From the NCBI GenBank assembly GCA_022749755.1, contig CM040449.1, positions 12,062,363 through 12,126,362 of the forward strand: a DNA stretch of 64,000 nucleotides, read 5' to 3'. The position numbers and the translations under genes are program-made. How positions within the stretch are numbered: position 1 is the stretch's first letter; each line of letters starts with the position of its first letter. Source of the DNA: Azadirachta indica. Lineage: Eukaryota; Streptophyta; Magnoliopsida; Sapindales; Meliaceae. The notes under the pieces were generated by a model. The model saw nothing but the letters and a program-made list of their open reading frames with translations, ran no database searches and was not told the DNA's origin. Below are positions 23,990 to 37,330 of the stretch, piece by piece.

Positions 23990-25860
23990 CGTTCATTCAA
24001 CACGATACAAAATTCATTGAGGAAAAATATTTTATTTTTCCGGAAAATATAGTCATCGATTTTCCCGGGAAAATTAAATCTCAGGTGCGAACTTCAACCG
24101 TATTTAGTATTTCATTTATTACTTTCGCTCAAATTATTCGAATTAATGTACGTGTCCTAAGTTATTTGTGTTGTTTATATTCGTGGTCGCTTGTGATTGA
24201 GAGGTTAGGGTTTTGATTGATTATTTTGGCGTAATGTGTTCTGTTTTCGTTGAATTTGAGTGTTGATTGTTTACTGAGCAATTGTTATCGGAGTGTTAGA
24301 TTGTTTCTGGTTGATTAGAGAAGCGAGGAGAATCGAAAATGGTGAAAAGTCGGGTCTTGTGTGTTATTGTTTTTTAATTTTAGTTTAATAGAGTTCAAAT
24401 GAGACCAGCGCCGGTCTCAAGTTCATTTTAGTAGAGGTTCCTTTTTAACTTGAATCCGTTATTGTTTTCATATGATTTTTTGTTGGTTACTAAGTTCAAT
24501 GCAGTTGAATAACTTTACCAAAACACAATTTTAATAAGATAGTACTATTCTGGAAATCTTAATGCAATCGAGTAACTTCTATGTATGAATGACTTTACTG
24601 AAATCTCTTGGAGATCAATAAATTTGATAGGATAAAAGAATGATGAATTTGTCAAGGCCAAGTGTATTTTTGTATCTGATTAGACCTTTTGTGAGATATC
24701 TTTTGAGTGAAGCAGTTTGATTACTGATTTTGATAAGATTTGTGGCCTAATTTCAGTTCTTACAACATAAAAAGGCTGTGCTTAGGACTCTTGTTTGCTC
24801 TATGATCTCCCCTTCAAACAAGTTAAAAAATGTTTTTTGGGGATGGTTTTGATGGTTATATTTTTTAAATAAAAAATTGTTCATTGATGCTGGTGTAAGT
24901 TTCTCAAGGTGGTACAAGATGAGAGGATTGGTGCAGTTTAGCGAGGCAACCATCTGTAGGAAGTAGATTGGACCAAGATTAGTTGCCCGATATCTGCAGG
25001 CTTTTAATTCTTGATAGCAATCAATTAACTTGTTTCTTGTACGGGCTGGTGGACACACCAGTCCCAGATTAACATATCTCAGAGATGGCTGGTGAAGTAC
25101 ACGTGCACTCACACACACGAGGGGAATAACAGCTTATTGATGATTAATTTGTCAATGATAGTACAAAATGGCTATATAAAAGCTTATTAAAAGTGGAAGG
25201 TGTTAATTTATCTTGAAGGTTTTTGGGGTCAAAGACTAAGATCTAGGGCTTTGCTCTTAACTTTTATTTAAAAAGAGGTGCTTGTTTGTTATGCCTTTCA
25301 AAATCATTTTTGAAAATGATATGGTTTTCTGGTATGCTGTCTTGTCTTAATGTTGGTTTAGTTGTGAAATTCAACTTTGGTGGAACTGAAAAATGTTGAG
25401 ATGGATAGACGCAAAGTTTATACCATAGTCAATATCATCATTTTTTTTCAGGATTAATACATCTGCTAAATATATGTCCTACAGTTTTCACCAGTTTACT
25501 GTGGTTCTTCCTCTAGTTCTATGACAGCCTCCATTTTCATTGCAGGCCTCCTGGTTCTAGAAGCAGGCAATCATTCTTCTTTTCAAGACAGCTTTTATTG
25601 TCATATGCAATTCAAATAGTTTAAAGGAGTTGCTCTAGCACAAAAGAAGTCTGATTTTCCTTCAAGTATGATAATTTGAGGGGAGGAGTTGTCTTCCTAC
25701 TTTGATTGAAAAGGAAAAAAGTTTTTCAACTGACAAAAATGACTGGAATAAGCATTTGGGAGGGACTACTGCAGATTTTTCGGTGACATGAGTTCACAAA
25801 TGAATAGAATGTAGCCTCAATCAAGCATACTAAAAAAAATTCATTGCTTGGATCTACTTG
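23990..25860 (+). other. 5' UTR exon(s) and leader intron of the LAZ1-like gene
   Basis: A mixed-composition leader ends with a plausible donor (CTCAG|GTGCG at about 24085). A plausible acceptor (TTGCAG|GCCTCC at about 25546) precedes the ATG at 25861. Long ORFs on either strand here, including a 121-codon minus-strand one, show no family signal. Confidence 0.4.
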
Positions 25861-28800
25861 ATGGGGTGGAGGGGTGTTTTATATGCTTTATTTCTTCTTT
25901 TAACTGTGGTCGAGTCTTCAAACAGATCATTAAAGATTTGGTTGCCAACGTTGGGTGCTGAATCAGAGTCAGCTGAAAGCTTCAGCTGGCCAATCTTCAG
26001 TGCAAGTGTATTTGTTCTTGCTGCCCTTGTCCTCTCCATGTATCTTATCTTCGAACATTTAGCTGCTTATAATCAGCCAGAGGTTTGTGATCATAATTCC
26101 TGTTTTGGATTTTAGTTATCCTTTCGGATTATAAATTTGTCTATGCTTAGTAGTTGTTTATTTCCTTTTAATACTTGTCTGTTTCTTCTATTGGAAAATG
26201 AAATATGGTCACCTCCCAAAGCTTGGCCATCAAGAGTTCCTTCAGAACTGACTACTGCAATTTTGATGGTTGATTTCAGGAGCAAAAGTTCTTGATTGGA
26301 CTCATTTTGATGGTTCCTGTTTATGCGCTTGAATCAGTATGTCAATACTTAAAATGTTCTCAACCACAACTACTGCCTTACTTTTGCTAATTCGTATATT
26401 CCGAAGGTTTACTGATTTCTATGGAATTGCCTGCTTGGACAAAACTGTAACTATTTTATAGCTTGTAATCTTTTGCATGTTCACAATTATCAAGTCATTT
26501 GTTGATATTTTATGCAGATACTTGCTGTGATATAGATAAATCATTTGTGTATATGGTTCTATATTTTATCACTAAATGTGAAGTAAATAATGTTCAATAT
26601 ATGTGATGTTATATTTCATCTTATGATTTTTATCTATACTAGGGTGTCTGAAAGAATAGCACGTTGCTTTGCTGATATCGTGGCCAATGCTCTAATACAT
26701 CTATTTTGTTGAGTCAATTTTGAAATGTTTTTCCTATTTACTTTATTTGTTGTGTAATAGATTCTTGTCTATATGGGAAGAGAGACTATGATGAAGGTGG
26801 CAATTTTTGGAAGAAAATGCCAGTTACGGAATCTAGTAGAATGACCATGTGATTCGTTATGAAGATACATTAGGACAAAGTAATTGAAGTAGCTAAGATG
26901 CAATGAAATGTTACCATTTCACCTCTGTTGGATAACATCTTTGCCTTTCTCAGATGAATTTTTCTAACTAATTGCTAGTACTTGGTCATATGCGAGATAA
27001 TTGCGTAAGCGTTTGAGAAGCATTTCCTAGTTATTGTGTACATTTTAAAGACCGTCTATAGGGATGTGGATTAGCTTTTTCTTATGAAAAATTTTGTTTT
27101 AATATTTACCTTGTATAATCCTTTAGACTGTTAAAAGCATTAAAAATTGTGTTTTCAAATTCTGCATAGAAAGTGAAGTGGCTTGCAGCAGTTGTAACCT
27201 TTGCACTACATTGTTTTGACTTTTGAGAAATATCTTGCAGCCTACATATTTGTGTGTGTACAAGTTTGATTTCTAAAACTAATGTAAATATTTTTCAACT
27301 TATCAGTATTCTATGATAGGCTGATGGTTATGGTAATATAAGTGACAACTGCTGAACTGCATTCCTGTTGTGATGCATGATCTCACATCTTTACACAAAT
27401 CTTTCTAAGAATGACATGAGTGTACCTTTTTCACTTGATGAGTATCAGTTGTTTTATGTTGAATGTCTGTTAAATGCTGTTTGAGATATTTGCATCCATC
27501 TTTTCTAAATATTATAAATCTTTTCTATCTTGTAGAGATTCATTTGTAATATGTTTCAGTTTTTAAGTGTCAAATTTTGACTGCTTATCTAACTTTGTCT
27601 TGACAAAGGTTATCTGAGAACAGGATTTTGGTATCTGCTTGCCAGCAATTTTCAAAAAATTAATTTGTATGTTATGTATTAATATTATTAAATTTCAGTT
27701 ATCAATTTTGAATATGAGTTCTTTTTTGGCAGTTCCTATCACTGTTAAATTCAGATGCTGCATTCAACTGCGAAGTAATTCGGGACTGTTATGAAGCATT
27801 TGCACTGTACTGCTTTGAGAGATATTTGATTGCGTGTTTAGGTATGATGGCAGTATCCTGAATCAGTACCATTCCTCTTTTTTGTATATTTATAGCCATT
27901 ATCCTTGAATGTCACCTGGAATAGGCCATCATTGAAGTGGGTGGCCAATATCTTTTTATTTTACAGTGACCTGGAGTCTGATGTTGACCTAAAATAATCA
28001 AAATCAATAAACAGAATTTACTGCATAATAATGCCTTAAACTGACCTCTTGGATTCATATTTTACCCATATAAAATCATTTTATAATCTGAACCATTTGC
28101 ATATGTTGTCAAATAATAATTGCATCGTAAATTAGGAGCTCTGAGTGCTGTAAAAGGTTTAATCTTGTTCTAAGATCTCCATTGTTTAGAGGGATAAATA
28201 AAAAAGGAAAAAAGAAAAAAAGGGAAATGCATGTTACTTCTATCATGGTTAACAAACTGAATACAACTAGTCCAGACACTTAAAATAGAAAATCTAAAAT
28301 CTTGTGCATGTGTGATTTATACTGCAATGCATTGTTTCTTATATGACTAGAGCAATAATTTGTTAAGAGCATCAATATCATGTGCACCCGATCAGTGTCC
28401 TGTTACGGTACTCAGAGTTTTCAAAAGGAAATAAATGGTTCAAAATAAGGATAAAAAAGAAGCGTAGCAACCTTGGCTGACAAACAAGGCAGAATGACTG
28501 TCTAGATGCCCGTTGCTTCACCTCTTTAAGAGCTCAACCACCTGGATCGAGTAATTTATTACATGACTACAGAAGTTTGTGTTCCATGTATGATGCACAT
28601 ACTGTCCACATGCGCATTATCTGCAATCTGTATACACGTGGCAGAGATTTCAGTGATTGTTTCTGTAATCCTTATGAAATAATTCCGTTAAATGTTACTT
28701 GTCTTTGCCACTGCTTAATTTTTGTAATTAAAACATGTCCCTTAGCTAATATTTTATTTTGCATTTTCCTGAAATAATTTGTAATAGTCATTTGACTGTC

Positions 28801-30583
28801 GTTTCTGATCTGAAATAATGCTGTGTAAAGGCGGAGAGGAAAGAACAATTGAATTCATGGAGAGTCAGACCATAATCAATCCTGGCGCACCTCTTCTGGA
28901 AGAATCATATGCCTACGGAATTGTAGAACATCCTTTTCCATTGAACTGCATTCTAAGGGATTGGCGTCTTGGTCCTGAGTTCTATCATGCTGTAAAAATC
29001 GGCATTGTTCAATATGTAGGTGTTGAACTATGCAGCAGAAAGTTAAATTGTTGGATCTTTCCTTCTCTTTTTCTGCTCCTATCTTTTAAATTCTTTCATA
29101 ATTTTGTGGCCATCAGTTAGTCATTTAAACATTCACTTTCCAGATGATACTGAAGATGATCTGTGCATTGTTAGCAATGATTCTTCAAACATTTGGGGTT
29201 TATGGAGAAGGGAAATTTGAGTGGAGATACGGGTAAGGTGTCCTGAATCATTCGTTTTGGATTTAAAACACAACTGTTTTTAACTGTTGTCCTTTCAAGC
29301 TATATTCTATTGTCTTGGCATGGCTTTATCTTTATAAGTGCATTTGGCTGTTTTAGAATTATAAAATTGATCTTTAAATTTGACCTATGAATATAGAATT
29401 TGCTTTTTACAATTGGATAATCATCACTAAAACTAGTACTAAATGTTATTATCATCATTGTGATCTTCATGAGTTTATGATGTCAAAAATCTGATTTGCT
29501 TGCAGCTATCCGTACTTGGCAGTAGTTCTTAATTTCAGTCAGACCTGGGCCTTGTATTGTCTTGTACAGTTTTATTCTGTCACTAAAGACAAGTTGGAAC
29601 CAATAAAACCATTGGCCAAATTTCTGACATTCAAATCTATAGTGTTCCTGACTTGGTGGCAAGGCATTGCCGTTGCATTTCTTTTCTCAGTAGGAGCTTT
29701 CAGAGGATCTTTGGCTCAGGAATTAAAAACTCGAATACAAGACTACATTATATGTATCGAGGTGTGTAAATAATCAATGTATCAGTTTTGATCATTGCAT
29801 CAATCTGTACTGGTCATCCATATTAAATGTAATTTAAGAGGATATTATTGTTAGAGGTACTTAATGTCAAATCTGTCAAACAGATGGGTATTGCAGCTGT
29901 AGTGCATCTTTATGTCTTCCCTGCAGTACATTACAAGCGTGGAGAAAGGTGTGTTCGTAATGTAGCTGTTTTGGCTGACTATGCATCTCTGGGAACACCT
30001 CCGGATCCGGAGGAAGTTCAAGACTGTGAAAGAACAACAAGACTGCGCATTGCCCGGCATGATGAGAGAGAAAAACGCCTTAATTTTCCACAGAGTGTTC
30101 GTGATGTGGTCCTTGGTAGCGGTGAAATTGTGAGTTAGTTGCTTTTTTACACCTTTTACTTACTGCAGTTGAATTTCTTGTTCGTTTTGCTGAATTATTA
30201 AACCTTCTCTGCTCTGTGGTTTCCTGCTTTTGAATATTCTACTCTACTCTCATCTTGTTTAATGGCTTTCTTTTCTTCGTCTTTTCTGTTAGATTGTTGA
30301 TGACATGAAGTACACCGTTTCACATGTCGTCGAACCAGTTGAAAGGGGAATTGCAAAAATAAACAAAACCTTCCATCAGATATCAGAGAATGTGAAACGC
30401 CATGAGGAACGAAGGAGAAGCTCTAAAGATGACAGTTATCTCATACCTTTGAATTCATGGAATACAGAATTTTCTGAAGTTCATGATAACATTCCTGAAG
30501 GGAGTTTTAGTGACAGTGGTGTCTCCAATGGGAAGAGAGAGCATTACCAATCCAAAATGTCCAGGACTAAGGTAGACAGATGA
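25861..30583 (+). CDS. LAZ1-like / OST-alpha (DUF300, TMEM184-type) membrane protein
   Basis: Eight coding exons: 25861-26082, 26280-26336, 27733-27841, 28831-29015, 29144-29232, 29506-29761, 29884-30129 and 30293-30583. All junctions are GT-AG and the frame closes to 484 residues. An N-terminal hydrophobic stretch (residues 1-20) resembles a signal peptide. It is followed by about seven membrane spans typical of the organic-solute-transporter-alpha fold. Family motifs: YALES, CYEAFALYCFERYLIACLGG, PFPLNCILRDW, FKIG/VKIGIVQY, GYPYLAVVLNFSQTWALYCL, LTWWQG and CIEMGIAAVVHLYVFP. The long cytosolic tail (LGTPPDPEEV.., VEPVERGIAKINKTFHQISE) is characteristic of Arabidopsis LAZ1 and its homologue, linked to vacuolar-membrane integrity and cell-death control. 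Transport substrate unknown. Intron 2 (~1.4 kb) and intron 3 (~1 kb) are long but ordinary. Confidence 0.92.
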
Positions 30584-32400
30584 TGTTCAAACCCATTTTT
30601 CTTTTTCTTTCCCTTTTTTTTTTCCTTTCACGAGTATAACATGATTCTTGGGGACAATATCGATGTACTTGTAAGTATACACAAAAAATTTGGATGTTTT
30701 CTTTTTCTCCTTCGCTTTTTCCCTCTTCCAGCTTTCCCCACCTCTCTGAATTTCAGGTTTACATTTCTGATTCTGTCCTGTTTCTAGGTTCAAGAACATG
30801 GTAGAACAAACTTTACTACTTCCTAACAGTGAAAATGTACAGCAAAAACTCTTGACCATACTTGTAATTAATGGAAATTTGATAAGGTTTTGCTGCAGAA
30901 TATGGTGCTTTACAAAAGTTTTAACTTAGGAGAAGGTGTAGATTATGACACTGCCCCTGTTTACCAAATAATAGCATTGTCATTGTAAACAAGAACTTTT
31001 AATGCATGCTGGTGACTATACGTTATTTTTCGTACTGAAAAGGTCCAATTTTTCCATGATATACTTTGTATATTCTCTTTGTTTGAAATGTGATTATTTC
31101 TGAGTTGGGATTTTATTTGTTTGCCGAAGTAAAAAGGATTTATTTATAATAACTATGATCCGAAGGCAGGCAAGAGCTAGCATTTAAAGGATTTTGGTAC
31201 TCTGTTTCTTCTGCATTTCACTGGGATTGGGAATGTGGTGCTTATTTGTCTTTCAGGTTTTCTGAACTGACATTCCGGGTTTCATTCTTTTGCACCGTTT
31301 TTTATTTAAATTTTCATGCTTCATCCTGTTCTCTGATAGATTTAATAGGCTGAGTATGGTGAAGTTCACGCGAAGAATGGATTTTCTATCCTTATTTTTT
31401 CTGTTTTGTACTTCTATTTTTTACTAAAAAAATACGATTAACATACTACAATATTATGAACATGTAAAAATTACATTGAATTATAAATTTGATTATTTGA
31501 TAAGATAATAACTAAATAATATAAATTGTAGTTGTTTTATTATTTACATATATGTGTTTTTTATTGAAACGGTGAGAATTTACGTTCCATAATCAGATAA
31601 TGTACAACAATAAATTTACACCCATTTCATTTACATAGTAAATAAATCAATTGCTGTTAATACACCAAACATGGTATTTTTTTTCTAGAGCTCTTCATCA
31701 CTTGAGTTGATCCCTGTGGTTGAAACTAAAAGATAATTATAACAGTGTGATTAATTAATAAATAAATCGACAAAAAAAAAAGTACTAGCTGTATAATAAC
31801 ATGAAAGTGTTATATTATTAGCACATATTTGCATGTTTATAAGAGTTATGGAAAATAAATCATATAAAATTTATGATGACAATATAATTATACTAGATAA
31901 ATTTATGCACGAATTTGTATAAAATAATTATTATAAACTCAAGTTGTTAATTTACAGACGTTATAAAATATATAATAAAAAAAAAATTTATATTTTAATT
32001 GATATGAACATATGATAAATATTTATTAATCTTTGATATTATTATTGATATAATTAATTGTGTTCTCCCAATCAATAAAAGATACATCAAAATGTTATAT
32101 ATATTAGTATACAAACTTAAATTGTAATATCAAAGCTTATGAATGTAATTGTTGACTTTTTAAGTTAAATTGATTAAACTCAAATTATCAATATTATTAG
32201 TTTAATTTCTATGGTTTTTAAGCATATCTAAAATACTAGTTCTTACACTTTTACATGTAATAAATATAATTAATTACCTCTAATAATACAAATTAAAATT
32301 TTAAAAAATGAAAAAGTTGAAAATAACCTACACATCAGAAAGTAATGAATTTCAACATTGCCAGTAAGAAGTAAAAGTTGGGAAGGGCAATAGTGGGAAT
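30584..32400. other. LAZ1-like 3' UTR, then intergenic DNA
   Basis: The 3' UTR probably extends to about 31080. From 31400 onward the sequence is AT-rich without a supportable feature, until the snoRNA promoter. Confidence 0.5.
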
Positions 32401-32459
32401 ATGAGAGGCGGAGGAGGGTAGAAATGTCATCACGAAGAAAATGGTGGAACGAAAGCCAG

Positions 32460-32512
32460 CTAGGGTTTTGATATAATCGTCTCGTCAGTCCCTTTCAATT
32501 TCTCTATATAAG
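32460..32512 (+). promoter_or_regulatory. Telo-box plus TATA promoter of a snoRNA cluster
   Basis: CTAGGGTTTT at 32460-32469 is the reverse of the telo-box AAAACCCTAG, and TATATAAG lies at 32505-32512. This pair is the usual signature of plant polymerase II snoRNA and translation-apparatus promoters. It stands about 140 bases before the first snoRNA. Confidence 0.6.
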
Positions 32513-32649
32513 CAGATGCTTCTCTTCTCTGAATTGCTATCTCACCATCATCTGATCTGCGCTATTCTAATCTCTTATGTAAGTCTGTTTAATTTCTCTT
32601 GTTCATTGATTTTCATTCAATTTGTTTGTAAAATTATTTAATTATTTTG

Positions 32650-32725
32650 GGGGCGTTGATGAAGAACTAAAGAAAGTCATGCACCACGCTGAGCGATTAT
32701 ATTATAATCATCTGCTGATAATTCT
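32650..32725 (+). ncRNA. Box C/D snoRNA, predicted 18S rRNA 2'-O-methylation guide (snR40/SNORD32-like)
   Basis: Box C TTGATGA (32656-32662), D' CTGA (32689-32692), a weak C' (GCGATTA, 32692-32698) and D CTGA (32715-32718). The bases before D' include CATGCACCAC, complementary to the universally conserved 18S rRNA segment GUGGUGCAUG. The base five upstream of D' pairs with the second G of its GUGG. From family knowledge this corresponds to the site handled by yeast snR40 and human SNORD32; the exact plant name is not recalled. Terminal pairing is external (AATTAT/ATAATT). A second copy at 48745-48812 keeps all boxes and has a better C' (GTGATTA). Confidence 0.75.
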
Positions 32726-32865
32726 TTCACTACCCATTTTATTTCTGAGCCCCTTTCTTCATTCATAAATCTTTTTTTTAAAATTTAATTTAATTTAATT
32801 TAATTTTTAAATAACAATTATTTTCTTCGATTAAAATAAGAAAAAGAAAGACAAAAAGAGGAATA

Positions 32866-32965
32866 GGAGCCAAGTGATGGGATCTTCGATGAGGAGATCG
32901 AACCATGATGCGGACCGTACAGCATTTACTGCTTCTGGGGATTCTTTCTGGTTTCTGATGGTTCC
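32866..32965 (+). ncRNA. Probable box C/D snoRNA, target unknown
   Basis: A seven-pair terminal stem GGAGCCA (32866-32872) / TGGTTCC (32959-32965) brackets box C GTGATGG (32874-32880) and box D CTGA (32955-32958). An internal ATGATGC (about 32905-32911) could be C'. The 100-nt unit is conserved nearly base for base in the second copy at 48497-48596, although the flanks differ strongly; that argues for a structured RNA. It lies 140 bases downstream of the first snoRNA on the same strand, as in plant polycistronic clusters. I could not identify its rRNA target. Confidence 0.6.
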
Positions 32966-35900
32966 CTTTTTTTTTTCTTTTTCTTTATGGTTTTTATTTT
33001 TTTTTCTCTGTTTAAACTGAAAAATATTGTTTTTTTTTAACGAATTAAGCTATTTTTATTTGCTTTATTTTATTTTTAAAAAATTTTTGACATTATTCGT
33101 CGGTTTCTAATAGCAGAAGAGTCTAAAACTCGAAAGATCCATGAAAGATATTCTGGAACTGCATTTATTTTACAAGATAAATAAATAGATGGAAATTAAA
33201 AAAATAAAAAATAAAATAATCCCCTGAACTAGTTCCTTAATAATTGTTGCATCAAATTAATCGAAATTTTCTTCAAGTAATTAGATAAATTTCGTAAACC
33301 CTAAGTCTCAATTGGTATTTTTATCGTAAATTAATGTTCATGCGAGTCCTTAATGTTTCATCACCCTTTTGATATTTGATAAATACCTCACGTTATTTTT
33401 ATTATAACCATGTTTTTTTTTTAGAATATTTACTAAATTATCTTTATTTGATATTATATTTAAAAATAAATGAGTATAACAATCTGTTTTTATAGAATGT
33501 TTACTAAATTATTTTTAGTTGACATTATATTAAAAATAAATGAGTTCCACACAAAGTGAGTGGATCCTATCATAATTATTTTAAATAATATATAATAAAT
33601 AACAAATTAATCATGAAACAAATTTTTATGAATTTAGATTGTATTATATGTTTTTCTTTGATTGGATTTCATTGAAAATTCGGGTAGTATCAGAAATCTT
33701 CCTTTTTCTCCATAGATCCTATTGCAAAATAAAGATATTCAGATAATTTGGAATAAAATAAATTATTATTAAATAAATTTTTGATTTTTATCTTATTTTA
33801 TTTTATTTTTTTTTGAATCTCAAAACATTTTTTTTCTACTTTCTTATATTTATATTTATAAGAAAATTTAATTTGAATAAGCCAAAGCTTTTAAGAAAAT
33901 AAAAAATGAAAATTCCTTTGCTAACTCAACCACATTTTGAACCAAGATCTAATGCGAATTGAGAATAGAGGGGAGGTTGTCTTGCAATTGTGGAATCTCG
34001 TATTATTTGGATTTGAGTCCCAAATAATAGAATAAAGAAATCCAAACAAATTTATAAGGAATTGAACCCAAAAACAAAGACAGAACAAAACCAAAACAAA
34101 AAAACGCACCACGTGGGGTCTATAATCCTAATAGATTCACGTGAGAGAACAATAAAAAAATTGAATTTTACTTTCCCTTTGCCTATTTCTTCCAAGGTTT
34201 CAAAATAGAGAGTACGAGACATCGTCTTCGAAGGCCAAGAGCTTGAAGGCACCAACCGCGGCCGCTACAAGCTACGACCCATAAGGTTGTTTTGGTAGAA
34301 CAAGAAGAATAAGAGGCGACGTCAGCGGCGGTTGCAATAAGAAGCAGTGGAGAAGGAATGGGAAGATGGGATTTGGTTGTTATACGAAGAAGGCAAAAAA
34401 AAAAAAATAAATGAGTATGGACGGCGGAGGCTCTGTGAGGGTGGAAGGTACCATTATTGTGGTAATTATGGTGGTCAAAACTAGGGTTTTATTTTTAAGA
34501 TTTTTAACTATTAAAAAATCATATTTTTTTAATATTTTAAAGACTTTTTTATTAGTATAAATTAAAATATATATATATATATACTATGATTATTTAATTA
34601 ATAAAATTTCTAACATGCAATTAAAGATTGCATCTTGTTATTGTACATGAGTTAGAGAATGTACACTCGTGTAAGTTATTCAGCATAAATTATTAAATTG
34701 CCCTAAAAAATAACAGCTATCATTAACAAAAATAAAGTTTGGGGGTGATATCGTATTGTCAAATAATAAGAGGGTGACAAGATATTAGATCGTATAATAA
34801 GAAGGTATTGGACATTTTTCTCTAAACAAACTCTTGAGAAAAATAAATAGCGGTTTCACTCACCAAAGAAAAATGGAAGTTGAGTTTCATTGGCAAAATT
34901 TTTTTTATAAAATTATTTATGTCAATTAGAATCTAATAAAACCTATTTTGAAAAATTTTTCAAAAATATTATACAAGCAAATATCATTTAATCCAATAAA
35001 TATAGATAATTGTTGGGTGAATAGTAAATAATTTGTGAAAAACGCTTAATTGGATTAATTTTCATTTTAAAATTTAGAATAAATTGAAAAAAGACAAAAA
35101 AATTATATAAAATTATTTATTGTTAGCATTTTAATTTAGATAAATAATATTTTTACTTCTAAACCCTTTTAAGTTTAACATTTTAGTCATAAATATATTA
35201 GAAATAAGGACTAGATTGTTAATAATTAAAAATAAATATTCTGTTGTTATTTTGAAAACTAAATATTCCTTTTGTTATTTTGATTAAGTTTTGACACCTA
35301 AAAATTTAACTTTAGATCTATGAAGAACATTTGTGCAAATGACGATAGTTATGATATTATTGCATATAACGTTCAATAAGAATTTTAATGATATTTACAA
35401 TCAATTTAGCTGTAAGTTATCTAATAGAAAAATAACACATGTTACCGTAACGTGTAAATATATAAGAACCATGTCAAATTACTTAATTACTTAAAAAATT
35501 AACGGTTTTTATTAATGAAGATGATATTAGGGCGTATTGGTATATTTGACAAATAAAAGAGTAATGAAATATTAGATCAATCAATAGAGGGGTACTAGGC
35601 ATTTCTTCATAGACAAATACCTCCATGGGGTTAGCTTTCCGTCAATACACCATTATTTTTTATGGGTAATTTCATGTATGTGATTAAATAAAATAAAATG
35701 AATCAAAATGAAAAATATAAATCCTAATAGTTGTTTAAGGCCATTTGAGACCAATTATCCATTTTGTCGATTAGTAAACCCCCTCCAACTTTCTCTTGTT
35801 GGTACAAGTTTTGGTAGGAAAATTTCATCGACGATGACAATGGTTTTAGCATTGAAAGCCTCAACATGCATCTTCGGTGATTTTGCAAATATTTTGTGTG

Positions 35901-36639
35901 CTTTTTGGGTCATCGAGTCAGTCAATGTCAGTGTAAGTTGAATAAGATAAAGCCCATTTCTATTTTTGACTCTTTTATTGTGGTGATTCATTTTCATTGT
36001 ATTATGATAATGATTATATGTAGAAAAAAGGGATTTGAACTTGTGATATTCTCTATTGAAATTGGGTTAGGCTTTTGCTTATATTTTGTTTGAAGTTTTC
36101 TCTTGTAAGTTGATAAATATAAAATTGATAGATAATACATTATAATGGGCGATTATGTTGTAAATAAATTGCATCAATATTAGTTTTTTGGTTTATATTA
36201 TATGTTTTGTTTACCGTTTATAATTTAGGATATAGTATACTAGTAGCTAAATTTGTTTTACACAGATTATTGTTGGCAACATAATGCTGCTACTATGGAT
36301 TTTTGTTTGCGAATTTGCATTGATGTATTGTTGCATGCTTGTGCTTTCAATATTTTATGCGTTGAACTTAAAATTATGTAGTGTTGCTTGTTGGTAGTTT
36401 CAATTTTGTGTGTGTTGAAGCTTGTTAATGTGTTACTATTTACTTTGATGATTGTTGTATGGCATAGTGTCAGAATTGCGGTTGTATTTTCATGTGAATG
36501 GGATTTTATTTAATATGTTATTTTTAAATTAATTTGTAGAGTGTTGTGTGAAGAAAATTGCCTATGTAAGCACCCAAAAACTTACTCGTAAATGTATTAA
36601 CTTCATTCAAACCTCTTAGGATCCAACTCTCAAACAACT

Positions 36640-37075
36640 TACAACTTGTGTATTATGTTGATTTCAATAATGAATGTGATAGTTTAGATGATGTATCGAT
36701 TGCATGTGCTGGTATGGGTGATTCTGGTGGTTTAGGTGTGAATGTTGGGGAATATTGTAGTGGTTTAAATGCTGTCGAGGAGGGAGATTATGGTGGTTTA
36801 GGTGTTGTGTGGAGGGGGGAAATTGTAGTAGTTTAACTAATGTTGATAAGGGTGATTATGGTGGTTTAGGTGTTTGTGTTGAGGGGGAAATCATAGTGGT
36901 TTCAATTATGTTAAGGAGCATGACAATGCTGTTTTGGTGGTGGTTTAGGTGTGGCATCACATGCTGAATGTGATAGGCTGGATAATGAATTGAATGAATC
37001 TAATGCTCAGGATTCCAAAGTTCAAAATGATGCAAAATTGCATCCATTGATTCTTATAATGAAAAGAAGGAAAAG
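36640..37075 (+). other. Decayed Gly-rich repeat coding sequence
   Basis: Several degenerate units of about 60 bases each contain GGTGGTTTAGGTGT and GATTATGGTGG. In pieces they translate as DYGGLGV, and after the repeats an acidic Asn/Glu-rich stretch follows. The reading frame is broken repeatedly. It may be the N-terminal region of an old transposase or of a plant repeat protein; the parent is not recognised. Confidence 0.3.
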
Positions 37076-37094
37076 TGTGATTTTAAGATAGAAA

Positions 37095-37330
37095 CCTATA
37101 CTTGATTTCTTTGTCGAGCCTCGATTTTCTATGACGAGTCAAACATGTACAAGCATCAAACAAATCCATCCAAATCCATCCTAACCCATCCCAAACATTG
37201 ATGTCAACATGTTCAAGCATGAAACAGAAAAAAAAAAAATTTGAAATTTACTTTTCGCTCGCTGCCAGTTCTCGAATCCTCCACCACCGTTGATTCTGTC
37301 GTAAATTCTAACTCGTTGCCTACACTGTCC
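37095..37330 (+). repeat. Dispersed repeat, copy 1 (partner at 49545-49785)
   Basis: Shares with 49545-49785 the ordered blocks GATTTCTTT.TCGAGC, GAGTCAAACAT, CAATCATCAAACAAATCCAT / CAAGCATCAAACAAATCCAT, CCCAAACATTGAT.TCAACA, TCAAGCATG and TTCGCTCGC / TTCGTTCGC. Direct orientation, about 12.4 kb apart. Type unknown. Confidence 0.65.

Noticed and set aside
24753..25118. 121-codon ORF on the minus strand inside the LAZ1-like leader intron
   Set aside because: No recognised domain, no splice partners, wrong strand within an intron, and a composition typical of chance ORFs.
29851..30060. Minus-strand ORF in the LAZ1-like gene
   Set aside because: Antisense to a well-supported exon.
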